64,000 nucleotides of DNA from Muribaculum intestinale (GCF_002201515.1 NZ_CP021421.1:1-64000), one strand, 5' to 3'. Positions 18,064 through 28,126 are shown, counted from the first letter of the stretch. Notes: generated from the sequence alone by a model not told the origin. Made by a program: numbers and translations.

Positions 18064-18421
18064 TTAGAATGAATATGTATAGGAGACTGATGGAATTATA
18101 GGAATGAAGCTCAACGTCTTGAACGCTCTGTGCCAGTTATCTTTGTTGGCGGAGTCAATAATGTTGTTCTCATTGTCTTTCTTGATAGTTATGGCATTCA
18201 TCCGACAATAGGCATTGTAGAGACTGAAATTCCAAACCCCGGAACGTCCGTTCTTATATGTCTTGTAGATGCTCATGCCGAGGTCAAGCCTGTGGTATGC
18301 CGGAAGACGCACATTGTTTCTCGATGAATAATAGTCTATTCCGTCAACTTCGTTGCCGTATCCCGGAGGACCTACTGTAGGCGCGTCGGGGAACTGGCTC
18401 CCAGGTATGTCATAGTTATAC
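18064..18421 (-). pseudogene. TonB-dependent receptor, C-terminal fragment
   Basis: About 117 codons of the barrel end: AYHRLDLGMSIYKTYKNG, a strand FSLYNAYCRMNAI and a final VSYTYSF. This is the usual end of the large receptors paired with DUF4249. IS21 copy 3 starts at 18422, and no matching 5' portion is found after it at 21033, so at least 2 kb of the receptor is gone. Confidence 0.8.
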
Positions 18422-18536
18422 TGCATCTAACATTTGAAAAGGGACCCAGGTAGAGCAATTGAAAAGGGACCCACCCCATGGGTAAGTTCAACCGGATATC
18501 GTTGATTAGAAAGAACGACATCAACGATTCCACAAA

Positions 18537-20138
18537 ATGCTACACATGGAGGAAAAAACATCCATTATTCTGTCTCATCGCCGCGAGGGGATGAGCATCC
18601 GCGAGATAGCGCGCCGCAACGGCATGAGCCGCAAGACCGTGCGCAAGTATCTGCGCGAGTTCGAGAGAGAGGCCGGCCCGTCACCGACAGAGCGGGAGGT
18701 TGACGATTATCTGCTGACCAGGCCGAAGTATGACAGCAGCGGACGCGTCAGGCGTGTTGTGACCGATGATGTCCGCCGTCGCATCGATGGTTTTATCGCC
18801 CGCAACCGGGAGAACGTCGCTGCCGGATTGCACAAGCAGCAGATGCGCAAGCTCGATATGTGGCGACGTCTTCAGGACGATGGCGTGCGTATCGCCTATT
18901 CCACAGTATGTCAGTATGTCCGTGCGCTGGAGGCAGCGCCGAAGTCGCAAGAAAAGCCTGCAAAGGCATATATCCGTCAGGACTATGAGCCTGGATTCCG
19001 TTGCGAGTTCGACTGGGGCGTGCTTACCCTGTGGATCGGTGGAGTCAGGACTCGCCTTCACATGGCGGTATTCACCCTCGACCACAGCAATATGCGCAAG
19101 GCATATCTGTTTTCGCGCGAAGATACCCTGGCTCTTATGGAAGCCCACCGCAACTGCTTCCGGGAGTTGGGGGGCACCCCGCGCGTGATGGCCTATGACA
19201 ACATGCGTACCGCCGTAAAGAAGTTCCTCGGGCGCGACCGCGAGCACACGGATGCGCTGCTGCGCATGGAGGTACACTACTGTTTCACACCCCATTTCTG
19301 CAACCCTCGCTCGGGATGGGAAAAAGGCAAGGTGGAACGTTCGGTGGAATATATCCGGCGTCGTGCATTCTCGTTCGAGGTCCGGTTTGACTCCCTGGAT
19401 GCCGCGCAGACGCATCTGGCGGCAGTCTGCGACAGGCTCAACACAGAGGCGTCCAACATGTCGGCGGAAGAAAAACGCCTGCGCATACAGGCCGATCTGG
19501 CGGCGCTACGTCCGTTGGACCACGGTGACATCGGCTGCTTCGAGCAGCGGCTGTACCGCGTCGGAAAGTATTCAACGATAACCGTTGACGGAGTGCACTA
19601 CTCTGTGCCCGACCGTCTGGTGGGCTCGCAGGTGGCGGTAAAGCTGTATTCCGAGCGCATCGTGGTGCTTTACGGACGCGACAAGGTGGCCAATCATGCC
19701 CGAAGCCGACGCTCCGGCGACTGGGTCATCGACCTGATGCATTATCTGGGTACATTCCTGCGCAAACCGGCCGCTCTGGGGCGGTCTGTGGCTCTGCAAC
19801 AGGTACATCCGTCGGTGGCGGCGCTTTACCGCGAACACTTCCGCGAGTCTCCGCGAAGCTTCATAGAACTGCTTGTGTTCACCCGCGACAACAATCTGGC
19901 ATACACTGACATCGTCCGTGCCGCCACAAGTCTTTCGTCCCGCGGGCTCCAGCGCCTCTCATCTGAACAGATACAGGCTCAGATGATCTCGGCGGAAGGA
20001 CATATGCAGTCAACCGCCGATATCGCGGCAACGAACGTTCCCGACCCGCAACAGGCTGAAATAGAAAGTTCGGCAAGCCATACCCTTGACATGCTTTCAT
20101 CATTTATGGAATATACCCGCGCATCGCAGGCAGACTGA
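18537..20138 (+). CDS. istA: IS21 transposase IstA (copy 3)
   Basis: 533 residues with an intact DDE set and Asn185/Met19. Identical at the protein level to copy 4 as far as I can see. Confidence 0.95.
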   Translation: MLHMEEKTSIILSHRREGMSIREIARRNGMSRKTVRKYLREFEREAGPSPTEREVDDYLLTRPKYDSSGRVRRVVTDDVRRRIDGFIARNRENVAAGLHKQQMRKLDMWRRLQDDGVRIAYSTVCQYVRALEAAPKSQEKPAKAYIRQDYEPGFRCEFDWGVLTLWIGGVRTRLHMAVFTLDHSNMRKAYLFSREDTLALMEAHRNCFRELGGTPRVMAYDNMRTAVKKFLGRDREHTDALLRMEVHYCFTPHFCNPRSGWEKGKVERSVEYIRRRAFSFEVRFDSLDAAQTHLAAVCDRLNTEASNMSAEEKRLRIQADLAALRPLDHGDIGCFEQRLYRVGKYSTITVDGVHYSVPDRLVGSQVAVKLYSERIVVLYGRDKVANHARSRRSGDWVIDLMHYLGTFLRKPAALGRSVALQQVHPSVAALYREHFRESPRSFIELLVFTRDNNLAYTDIVRAATSLSSRGLQRLSSEQIQAQMISAEGHMQSTADIAATNVPDPQQAEIESSASHTLDMLSSFMEYTRASQAD

Positions 20139-20169
20139 ATACCCCCCCAAAAAACAACCAATACACTGA

Positions 20170-20958
20170 ATGACAATGACAGACATACATGAAACAGACC
20201 GTGACGGACTTCGGGAGCTCATTCGCTCATGCGCTTTCGACCTTAAACTCCCGCTTGTGCGGCGCGACATCGACCTGCTTATACAGCAGAGCGCCGACGA
20301 ACAATGGAACCTATGGCGGTTTACAGCCGAACTGCTCCGGCGCGAAAAAGAGAACCGCTCTGAAAACCAGCGCCGTCACCGCATCAAAAACGCAGGGTTC
20401 CCGCAACTTCGCTATCTTAACGAAATCGACACCGACGCTCTGCCCGCCGATGCCCGGAAAGCGCTCCCGACACTCGAGACACTCGACTTCATCAAAAACG
20501 GACGCAACCTCATTCTATACGGCAATCCCGGAACAGGCAAGACTCATCTGGCGACAGCTCTCGGTATCGCCGCATGTAATGCCGGACACTCGGTGCTGTT
20601 CACATCCGTGCCAAGACTGCTCACGCAGATACGCGAGTGCCGCAACGCTTTGACACTCCGGTCGCTGGAAAACAAGTTCGAGAGATACGACATGGTCATC
20701 TGTGATGAGTTCGGATACGTCTCCTGCGACAAGGCCGGCGCAGAGATGCTCTTTAACCATCTCTCCCTCCGCACCGACAAGAAGACGACCGTCGTCACAA
20801 CCAATCTCGCCTTCAACCGCTGGAACGAGATTATTGACGACAAAGTACTGGTCACCGCAATGGTAGACCGCCTGACCCACAAGGCTATACTGCTTAACAT
20901 GACAGGCAAATCATACCGCATGAAAGAAACTCAGGAAATGATGACTCAACAAATATAA
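20170..20958 (+). CDS. istB: IS21 helper ATPase IstB (copy 3)
   Basis: 262 residues with an intact Walker A, and Trp46/Leu56. An outward TATCTTTG box follows its stop. Confidence 0.95.
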   Translation: MTMTDIHETDRDGLRELIRSCAFDLKLPLVRRDIDLLIQQSADEQWNLWRFTAELLRREKENRSENQRRHRIKNAGFPQLRYLNEIDTDALPADARKALPTLETLDFIKNGRNLILYGNPGTGKTHLATALGIAACNAGHSVLFTSVPRLLTQIRECRNALTLRSLENKFERYDMVICDEFGYVSCDKAGAEMLFNHLSLRTDKKTTVVTTNLAFNRWNEIIDDKVLVTAMVDRLTHKAILLNMTGKSYRMKETQEMMTQQI

Positions 20959-21033
20959 TTATCTTTGCATCCCCATCCCGGGTGGTCCCCTTTTCAAATG
21001 CTATCCGGGTCCCTTTTCAAATGTTAGATACAT

Positions 21034-21071
21034 GCGACTTAATAAAGTGAATATCACCAAGTTAAGTCGCT
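21034..21071 (+). terminator. Terminator-like stem at the island edge
   Basis: A 9-base perfect stem GCGACTTAA (21034-21042) with TTAAGTCGC (21062-21070) and a 19-base loop, followed by TTTCTTTTATTTTT. It points away from IS21 copy 3, so it would have ended a plus-strand gene that is no longer there. It now caps transcripts leaving the IS. Confidence 0.6.
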
Positions 21072-21083
21072 TTCTTTTATTTT

Positions 21084-21117
21084 TACGTGCATATTACGTG
21101 CAAAAGGCCTGCACGCA
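21084..21117. repeat. ACGTGCA direct repeats, possible attachment-type site
   Basis: ACGTGCA occurs twice 11 bases apart, followed by GCCTGCACG. On the minus strand this reads TTGCACGTAATATGCACGT. From memory, similar TGCACGT doublets lie near integrase or element ends in Bacteroidota. It is placed between IS21 copy 3 and the last gene of the defence operon. The role is inferred. Confidence 0.3.
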
Positions 21118-21131
21118 ACTTTGAGTTAGGT

Positions 21132-22004
21132 TCACTCTTCTTCGTAGTAGTAGGAGTAGTCGATGCCTTTCATGAACATCTCGCGGTCGTTGATCTTGTC
21201 GGTCAGCGCACCTTCCAGCAAGGCTTTGATATGGGTTGAGTCAACAACACTCTCGCGCATGGCTGTCAGATATTCATTCTTGTCAATCCGGCTCCAGTCC
21301 ACGCAGCGTTTGAGCGAGCGGCGGAGCATCAGGTCGAGCCAGATGCGTGTGCTGCGCCCGTTGCCCTCCATAAACGGATGTACCACGTTCATCTCCACAT
21401 ACTTGTCGGCAATTTCGTCAAGCGTCGTTTCCGGCATTCCCTCAATGGTCGGTATGATGGTCGGAAAATGGAGGCAATTCGCAAAAGTGAAACCTCCCTT
21501 TGATATATTCTTGTTCCTGATTTGTCCGGCAAACTCATATAGGCCGCCGAACAAGTAGGCATGAATCTGTTGCAGGCATTTCATACTGCCCGGTTCAAGA
21601 GAGTTCAGCAGTCCGCTTTCAAACAAAGTGTATGCTTTCTTTCGGCTCTGACCGTCAATGGTATTATCACTATAGGTAAACCAGTCGAGAAACCCGCTCG
21701 CCCGGTTATTGGGATAATGCTTGGCAAGAAGAATAACGCCATCGCTATTCAGAACATCAGCAATACGCTGTTTGCCATCCGGGGCCTCGAATTTGAACCC
21801 GTGAGTGGGACTCACGAGTTGAACACCTTCCTGTTTCAGCTTACGTTTAAGCCAACGCCAATAGTTGCCGGCCTTTGTATAGTCCGGCTCATTATTGATA
21901 GCGCGCACCACATCCGTAGCCGAGAACCACCAGCAGTTATTCTCGTCATCCCAAACCGCCCTCACCTCGCGATCATTGAAAAATCGTATCGACTTCTTAC
22001 TCAT
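21132..22004 (-). CDS. BRO-N/Fic fusion protein
   Basis: 290 residues. Residues 1-110 resemble a BRO-N/KilA-type DNA-binding or regulatory domain (IRFFNDREVRAVWDDENN, then WWFSATDVVRAINN), as found in phage antirepressors. Residues 125-270 are a Fic domain with the full motif HPFMEGNGRSTR at 209-220, so it should transfer AMP or another nucleotide to a target protein. No obvious (S/T)xxxE(G/N) inhibitory helix is seen. It is the last gene of the ten-gene operon; its ATG overlaps the upstream stop by 8 bases, indicating coupling. Fic proteins in defence islands often act as toxins or phage-triggered effectors. Confidence 0.8.
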   Translation of the reverse strand: MSKKSIRFFNDREVRAVWDDENNCWWFSATDVVRAINNEPDYTKAGNYWRWLKRKLKQEGVQLVSPTHGFKFEAPDGKQRIADVLNSDGVILLAKHYPNNRASGFLDWFTYSDNTIDGQSRKKAYTLFESGLLNSLEPGSMKCLQQIHAYLFGGLYEFAGQIRNKNISKGGFTFANCLHFPTIIPTIEGMPETTLDEIADKYVEMNVVHPFMEGNGRSTRIWLDLMLRRSLKRCVDWSRIDKNEYLTAMRESVVDSTHIKALLEGALTDKINDREMFMKGIDYSYYYEEE

Positions 22005-23445
22005 TGTCTGTTTCCAGTTTTATAGACTTCAATTCTTTAGTGAGAGATGGACGGAACCTATATTCCTGCAATAGAAATTCGACAATTTCCTTTTGCGTTT
22101 TTGAATACCCAAGTTCTGACAACGATTCCAGGTCTGCTCTGAAATATGAGTACTTGGAAGAATTGACTTTTTTCTTTGGGGGGAAACGGTCGGCAGCGTA
22201 TGCACGGACTGTACGGATTAGGATCGCCTGCATTTCTTCAAAATGAGTTTGACGCAATGATCCGGCGTACTTTAACGGAGTCCGATAATCAGTCGAATCC
22301 TTTGCCGTTGCTTCCGACACGAGACGGAATAACCAGTCAAACTCACCTTCCTCTATGAGGAATGGGGCGATTTCATCAATGACATTATAACCGGTTGCCT
22401 TTGAGAGCAGATTATGGTAGAATGCGTTCCATTTGTCCCCGTCAACAAGTTCCTTGAGTTGATGATAGAATTTTGCTTTATCGTTGTAGCTGTTATAGAA
22501 CAGGCGTTTGAGATTATCTATACGTTCTTCCAATGTGCCATGTTCCACAAGAAGTTGCTGTTTAAGTTCAAGCCAGTTCGGAGTCTTTGGCGAATAGAAG
22601 TAAGAGCCATTGTCCTTGATTGCCTGCGCCCTGTCGAGCAGGAGGATAGCCTCAAGCCAGTTGTCGGCATCAAGCAACTCATTATAATATTTCAGGCAGA
22701 CTTCAGGATACTGTATTTCATCCTCCATATATTGGCGAGCTTCATCTGCAAGACCCATTGAACGGATAAAATCAATTTTACGGCACACCCACGTCCCTGC
22801 CTCATCACCCAGATTCTCGTCAATCAGAGCATCGTATATTCCACACGTAACTTCATCGTTGTCGCGTCTGAGTGCGATAAGTTCAAGAATAAAATCGTAT
22901 GGCGAACCAATGTAGTCGTCTATCACATCCTTCTTTTTAGCAGCTTTAATGAGTTTTTCTAAAGAATTCAGAATATCGTGGCTGACATCCTCGCGAATCA
23001 TAAGAAGTCCGACAATGTTTCCCAATACATCCATTATATCCTGAATACTGCCGGAAAAATCATCGCCATACCAATCATCACCGTAAAAATCCTCATCAGT
23101 CACCTGCATACCGACCTCTTTGACTATTACGTCACACAGGTCATATAGCTTCTCGGTAGACAGCGAGTCTGCGTTTTCGCTCCATGGCTTTATCAAGTCA
23201 TTATAGACATTGCTCCAGTCAGTCGCTTCTCTCACTTCATGGCGCGAGAAGAACTCTTTTGTCTCGCGGTTTACGGCCTGACTGAGTTTGCGGGCGAAAT
23301 CCACATTTTCTACCGAAGGGCAGAGGCAATTTCGGACATAATCCTTGAAATCAGAATGTTTGTTGGCCCATCCTGAAACAATATCGCGCAAATCGTCTTC
23401 GTTCGCATGGGCAATCAATTGCGATATATCTTTAGATGTATTCAT
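21997..23445 (-). CDS. Helical-repeat protein, unknown
   Basis: 482 residues, almost wholly alpha-helical by composition, acidic and rich in Asp, Glu, Leu and Tyr. Paired helices such as ETDWSN-like N-terminal stretches and LLDADNWLEAILLLDRAQAI resemble TPR-like solenoids. An acidic turn DDWYGDDFSGS lies near residue 125. I do not recognise the family, though SWIM-associated helical proteins look similar in layout. It lies between RhuM and Fic with an 11-base gap and an 8-base overlap, so it is part of the same operon; a scaffold or a partner or inhibitor of the Fic protein is possible. Confidence 0.75.
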   Translation of the reverse strand: MNTSKDISQLIAHANEDDLRDIVSGWANKHSDFKDYVRNCLCPSVENVDFARKLSQAVNRETKEFFSRHEVREATDWSNVYNDLIKPWSENADSLSTEKLYDLCDVIVKEVGMQVTDEDFYGDDWYGDDFSGSIQDIMDVLGNIVGLLMIREDVSHDILNSLEKLIKAAKKKDVIDDYIGSPYDFILELIALRRDNDEVTCGIYDALIDENLGDEAGTWVCRKIDFIRSMGLADEARQYMEDEIQYPEVCLKYYNELLDADNWLEAILLLDRAQAIKDNGSYFYSPKTPNWLELKQQLLVEHGTLEERIDNLKRLFYNSYNDKAKFYHQLKELVDGDKWNAFYHNLLSKATGYNVIDEIAPFLIEEGEFDWLFRLVSEATAKDSTDYRTPLKYAGSLRQTHFEEMQAILIRTVRAYAADRFPPKKKVNSSKYSYFRADLESLSELGYSKTQKEIVEFLLQEYRFRPSLTKELKSIKLETDNE

Positions 23446-23456
23446 TTTTCTTTTGT

Positions 23457-24461
23457 TTATTTCTTGGAGCGGAGTCGCTTTTGTTCGGCTTCAAAGGCTT
23501 CGAGGAAGTGGATTTCGACCGGGGATAGTTGATACTGGGTACGCTCACGGAATTTGTCGTATTCCTCATTGGCTTTCAGCTTGGCAACTTCGGCCGAGAC
23601 GCATCCGGCATGGTTCAGTAATTCCTTACCCGACAGCTTCAGGAAATCGTCGAGCTTCTGAATCCAGTCTTTCACATACATCGGCACATGGCTCTTGGCC
23701 TGAAGTTCGGCAAAGTCAAGATATAGGTTGACGATTCGGTTCAGCATATCTACCTCCTCTTCTGCGAGATAATTCTTCGCAATCTCAGCCTCATGTTTGG
23801 TAGGCATGGCACCTCGCCATGTTGTCAAACCCATGAAATCCTTTTCGGCATTGGCACGGTCATAGATAACCTCTGCGGCAGTATGTCCGTGTGCGGCAAA
23901 GTGCATTTTGTTCTGAACAGTCTTGAAGAACTGTTGGGTGATAGCGGTGCGAGGGTCATAGTCGATGCTGAGGGCGTAAATTTCAAGTACCTTGCGATAG
24001 AACACCTTTTCAGAGCTGCGTATATCTCGGATTCTCGCCAGCAGCTCATCAAAATAATTTCCTTGTCCGGCATTTTTCAGCAGGTCATCATTCAGCGCAA
24101 ACCCCTTTATCATATATTCCTTCAGCACCTGAGTAGCCCACTGCCGGAACTGCACACCACGATGAGAGTTGACACGATAACCCACGCTGATAATCATGTC
24201 AAGATTATAAATGGGAATCTTACGCTCAACCTGCCGTTTCCCTTCCGTTTGAACTTGTGCAAAAAATGCACAAGTTGAATCGGCGGTTAACTCACCTTCA
24301 TCGTAGATTCTTTTGATATGACGTTGTATAGTTGAGCGGTCGCGCTGAAACAACTCCGCCATCTGGTCTGCAGTGAGCCACACAGTCTCATTTGAGAGCC
24401 GAACCTCAATCTTCGTCTCTCCGCCCTGCGTCTGGAATAATATTATCTGTCCGTTATCCAT
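23457..24461 (-). CDS. rhuM: RhuM family protein
   Basis: 334 residues matching the RhuM (virulence RhuM) family: IEVRLSNETVWLTADQMAEL at the N-terminus with a helix-turn-helix (FQRDRSTIQRHIKRIY), YNLDMIISVGYRVNSHRG, then FRQWATQVLKEYMIKGF. Function is unsettled; members are frequent beside type I restriction systems and in defence islands. It starts immediately after the STAND gene's stop (no gap) and is followed 11 bases later by the helical protein, so it is cotranscribed. Confidence 0.88.
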   Translation of the reverse strand: MDNGQIILFQTQGGETKIEVRLSNETVWLTADQMAELFQRDRSTIQRHIKRIYDEGELTADSTCAFFAQVQTEGKRQVERKIPIYNLDMIISVGYRVNSHRGVQFRQWATQVLKEYMIKGFALNDDLLKNAGQGNYFDELLARIRDIRSSEKVFYRKVLEIYALSIDYDPRTAITQQFFKTVQNKMHFAAHGHTAAEVIYDRANAEKDFMGLTTWRGAMPTKHEAEIAKNYLAEEEVDMLNRIVNLYLDFAELQAKSHVPMYVKDWIQKLDDFLKLSGKELLNHAGCVSAEVAKLKANEEYDKFRERTQYQLSPVEIHFLEAFEAEQKRLRSKK

Positions 24462-27400
24462 TTACAAATCGTATAGTCTATGTTTGTGACCGCGTTTTAG
24501 TTCGAATTCATACTCTCGTACCAATGACTCTTTTTCCTCTGTAAGATATTGAATATGCTCAAGATAATTTATTTTATCTTTCAATTTTCTTATCTCTACA
24601 ATTAGCGATTCCAAAAACTCAATCCTACATTTTATGGCAGGTGCAAAACTATCTCCGCCAGTCATTGAATGAGGGAATAAATCTAATTGCCGAAAATCGG
24701 TGAGGTTGGTATTGGAAGAAATGAATGTAATGTAATGACGGATTCTAAAAGAACCCATATATGACGATATTATCTCAAAAATAATACTGGAAATATTACT
24801 GTTTTGGCAGTATTTATATATCATATCATCTATGAAATTTGCAGCAGTATCATCCTTTAGATTACAAAAGAACGAATATAAATTCTCTTTTTCGCTATAT
24901 GGAAAATAGGCCATAGCACCATAATACTGTAGTGTCGACTCAATAACTATGGAATAGTTCTCAATATCCCATATAAACTCATAGGGATGGATTTGATACT
25001 TAGTGACAAATGTTGGAAAGGCTTTACAACATTCGACCCAAAACTGCGGTGATATTTGCAATAAATACTTAAGTAATTTATGGTTATAATCAAATTTATC
25101 TTGACTTTTAATAGCACTGATGTATGCATATTTGACAAGATCTGTTTTTGATTGATGTCGTTTGCAAAATTTCAACAAAAACTCTTCTGATCCAGCAATA
25201 GACATAGCATTGCGAATTCTGTATATCAGAGCAGCCATTATGGAGCGACATCCATTATCAAAACTCTCAGCGGAAAAATATCTATTACATAAACCATCTA
25301 TGGTAAACCACTCTAAAGAGTGATGACGTATAGCTTTACAAAAATCCGATGCAGAAACCAGAGATGATGCATTATCAATAATAACGATATAAGCCAACAA
25401 TAAGTCTGATTTTAGATTAAGCCTTTGAGACCCAATAAATCCAACAAGCTCTGCTAAATCATGTCCCTTACTATAATACGTTGAAATAATTCGAGTTGGT
25501 ATAAAATACAATCCTTGATCAATACAGTATTGCCAAAGTTCAAATCCACTTTCCTGACTTAGTTCAAAAGCACATTCAATTACATATGATATCCTAACGT
25601 CATCTCCGATATTTTTGTAATGTGAGATATGTGCAATATCTTTACAAAAATTTATGAGTTCGGTGACTGATTTTGTTTTTATTATTTGAGCAATATTTTC
25701 TCGTTCAAAATCATATAATCTATTACATCTCTGTTTTCTAACCTTGCTTATCTGACAGTCCAGAAGATAATGCCTATTTGCCTTAGACCAATCTATCTGA
25801 AGTAGGTCTTTCCCCATAATAGCTTTTATTCTCTGACGAAGAGTTTCCAGATTCTTACACACATTGAAATCTTCTGTGATATTAAGTTTGCTAACACAAT
25901 CGTTTATAAAATCCAATTCAGCACTTATTAGCTTTCGGGCAATAGATTTTACTTCATAGAAATCTTCATAAAGATCACTTAATAATACTGACTGATTTAA
26001 ATTAACGATATTGCTATTAATCCATTCCCATATTCTTTTACGATTGGTCTTCAGTTCATCAGTGATAACTACTGCATAACGTCCGATTACGAAGTTCCTT
26101 CCTTTTATGCGTGAATATTGGTATGAAAACTTAAGAAATGATGGCAATACGCAGCTAGCTAATATGAAGCCAGTTTCACTCTCCTTTGATAAATCTATGA
26201 GAACTTCAATGATATTCGTTTCACGTTTGTATGAATTGGCATAGTCAATATCATCATATATCCAATGTTCTGATATTATTTTTACGGCACTTTCCATTTT
26301 ATTAGGATGGCTTTTCAAAAACTCAACTATGAGAGCTAATGCCGTGGCGGTATCAGATTCCTCTGAATGAGAGAAATTAGAAAGTATGGAAAGAATTATA
26401 TCAGAATTTACATAAGAATGACTAAAATCATCAAATTTATTTTCTTTAATTAAATTCTTAATGTAAAGAAAAGTCAATGCAGGAATCGCACCACCAAATA
26501 CTTCTAAGAACTCGCATTTTTCTCGTTCTTCTTTGATAGAAACAGACAGACTTTTCCATGCATCGGAGATAGAACTTCGCGAGAAATCTATCACCTCCTT
26601 TTTATGGAAACAATTCCATACGGAAAATATACTATCTCTCAATCGTTCTCTTCGATTATGCAGGTTCTCAATTAGATTCGACAAACTTAGTTCTTTAAGG
26701 ACATAGAAACATTTATAGAATGCATAAGTTCCAAAATTTTGATCCTCTATAGTAGCAATATCATCATCTGTTATACTAATACATTCCAAATCATCAAGCT
26801 TACGACATATAGATTTAAACTCTGACGATTCAAGACCAAAAACGTGTTCAATTTGATCTAATAATGAAGTCTCCTCTAAATCAACAACTTTGTAAAAAGA
26901 AATAATTGCAACTACCTTGATTAGCTTACAATCCGTACAATCCGAAATTAAACGCTCAAAGAAAGGTTTGTAATATGCGTCATAAACCCCTTCCACATTA
27001 ATTAAATCGTTATACTTTTTTCCAGCCAAAGCAATTTGAGCACACATCACTGCTAATCTGATATTCTTACCAGTGATATTATTAATGCGTTTGTGCCACA
27101 GTGCATTAGTAATACCAAACGATGTAAGAATTTTTGATGCAAGATCTTCCGGAGATTCTGACATTGCAATTTGCTCAACTTTTACCAAATTAGAACATTT
27201 TGTAATTACGGAATCAAGAGCATAACTGCGAACTGTCGCAATAAATTTAACATTACTATTGAGGGTATGCTCATAAAACTCGATTGCCTCATCCCAAATG
27301 GCAGTTCTATTTGCATCATCTATAATGAACAAGTATGAGACATTTTTATCAACATTATCCAGCGTTTCTCTTATATTACGATTCTTTTCCTCAATAACAA

Positions 27401-28124
27401 AAGCTTCCGTCCCAGTCATATCTGAAAAGGCTTTCGCAATTTCAATTGCATAGCGTGTTTTACCCATCCCAGGCTCTCCAGAAATTATGAGAAAATCATT
27501 GGCTTTCAGTAATTCTAATCCTTTTGAAATTGGCTGTGCGTCAATCTCAAAATATGGATTATTAATTGGTGTTAAGTATGAAAACTTTGTAGAGGAGAAA
27601 CGCTTAATAAAAGAATCAATTTCTACTAAATTGGGGAATGTTACAATCCCTAAATACTCTTGCAGTATTCTTGGGACTTGCCGCAGTTTAGTAGCGATAT
27701 CATCAATTGAGAATATCGTTAATTTTATATCGGGATATTGTTTCCAAAGGTATGTTCTTAGATTGTCTTGAATATCTATCGCAATTCGTTGATTAGAAAC
27801 CAATACAATCTCTTTTATTTCATCAATAGGGATTCTTGTTTTCTTGATATTAATACAAGAATCAATATCGTTTTTTAATTTAGCAACAAACTGGTTCTTT
27901 GGACGATTTGATTGTGTTGTATATTCAATTAAAACCTTTCCATCAGACATCGTAAAGACAGTATCGGGACTTCCTTTTACTGTTTTGACTTGTCCTTCTT
28001 TTGTTCCTCGAGATTCAATATTTATCGGTTTATAAATAGCCCTTAATAGCTCATCTCCCAATTGCTGGAAGAGAGCAGCACTCATTTGGCCTAATGGACC
28101 AATTATATCGGAGAGGATGGCCAT
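24462..28124 (-). CDS. Nuclease-like STAND NTPase (Avs-like architecture)
   Basis: 1220 residues. Residues 1-165 look like a restriction-endonuclease-fold domain: GSPDTVFTM with D54, then VLIEYTTQ with E67, then strands LVSNQ and LTIFSIDDI. Residues about 195-480 are a STAND/NACHT-type NTPase with Walker A GEPGMGKT at 216-223 and Walker B LFIIDDAN near 265-272. The remaining 700 residues are helical and should form the sensor. This nuclease-STAND-helical order is that of antiviral STAND proteins, which detect a phage protein and then cleave DNA. It is shorter than the best-known Avs1-4. The catalytic Lys is not obvious (T or Q in its place), so nuclease activity is uncertain. AT-rich compared with the conjugation block. 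Confidence 0.72.
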   Translation of the reverse strand: MAILSDIIGPLGQMSAALFQQLGDELLRAIYKPINIESRGTKEGQVKTVKGSPDTVFTMSDGKVLIEYTTQSNRPKNQFVAKLKNDIDSCINIKKTRIPIDEIKEIVLVSNQRIAIDIQDNLRTYLWKQYPDIKLTIFSIDDIATKLRQVPRILQEYLGIVTFPNLVEIDSFIKRFSSTKFSYLTPINNPYFEIDAQPISKGLELLKANDFLIISGEPGMGKTRYAIEIAKAFSDMTGTEAFVIEEKNRNIRETLDNVDKNVSYLFIIDDANRTAIWDEAIEFYEHTLNSNVKFIATVRSYALDSVITKCSNLVKVEQIAMSESPEDLASKILTSFGITNALWHKRINNITGKNIRLAVMCAQIALAGKKYNDLINVEGVYDAYYKPFFERLISDCTDCKLIKVVAIISFYKVVDLEETSLLDQIEHVFGLESSEFKSICRKLDDLECISITDDDIATIEDQNFGTYAFYKCFYVLKELSLSNLIENLHNRRERLRDSIFSVWNCFHKKEVIDFSRSSISDAWKSLSVSIKEEREKCEFLEVFGGAIPALTFLYIKNLIKENKFDDFSHSYVNSDIILSILSNFSHSEESDTATALALIVEFLKSHPNKMESAVKIISEHWIYDDIDYANSYKRETNIIEVLIDLSKESETGFILASCVLPSFLKFSYQYSRIKGRNFVIGRYAVVITDELKTNRKRIWEWINSNIVNLNQSVLLSDLYEDFYEVKSIARKLISAELDFINDCVSKLNITEDFNVCKNLETLRQRIKAIMGKDLLQIDWSKANRHYLLDCQISKVRKQRCNRLYDFERENIAQIIKTKSVTELINFCKDIAHISHYKNIGDDVRISYVIECAFELSQESGFELWQYCIDQGLYFIPTRIISTYYSKGHDLAELVGFIGSQRLNLKSDLLLAYIVIIDNASSLVSASDFCKAIRHHSLEWFTIDGLCNRYFSAESFDNGCRSIMAALIYRIRNAMSIAGSEEFLLKFCKRHQSKTDLVKYAYISAIKSQDKFDYNHKLLKYLLQISPQFWVECCKAFPTFVTKYQIHPYEFIWDIENYSIVIESTLQYYGAMAYFPYSEKENLYSFFCNLKDDTAANFIDDMIYKYCQNSNISSIIFEIISSYMGSFRIRHYITFISSNTNLTDFRQLDLFPHSMTGGDSFAPAIKCRIEFLESLIVEIRKLKDKINYLEHIQYLTEEKESLVREYEFELKRGHKHRLYDL

Positions 28125-28126
28125 AT

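Larger units (their letters stand above)
18422..21032 (+). mobile_element. IS21-family insertion sequence, copy 3
   Basis: Same element, plus orientation. The left flank ends AGTTATAC and the right flank begins TGCGACTT: no target duplication, and the two flanks are unrelated in content (TonB receptor versus a terminator and defence island). This fits a one-sided deletion or recombination with another copy after insertion. Confidence 0.93.
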
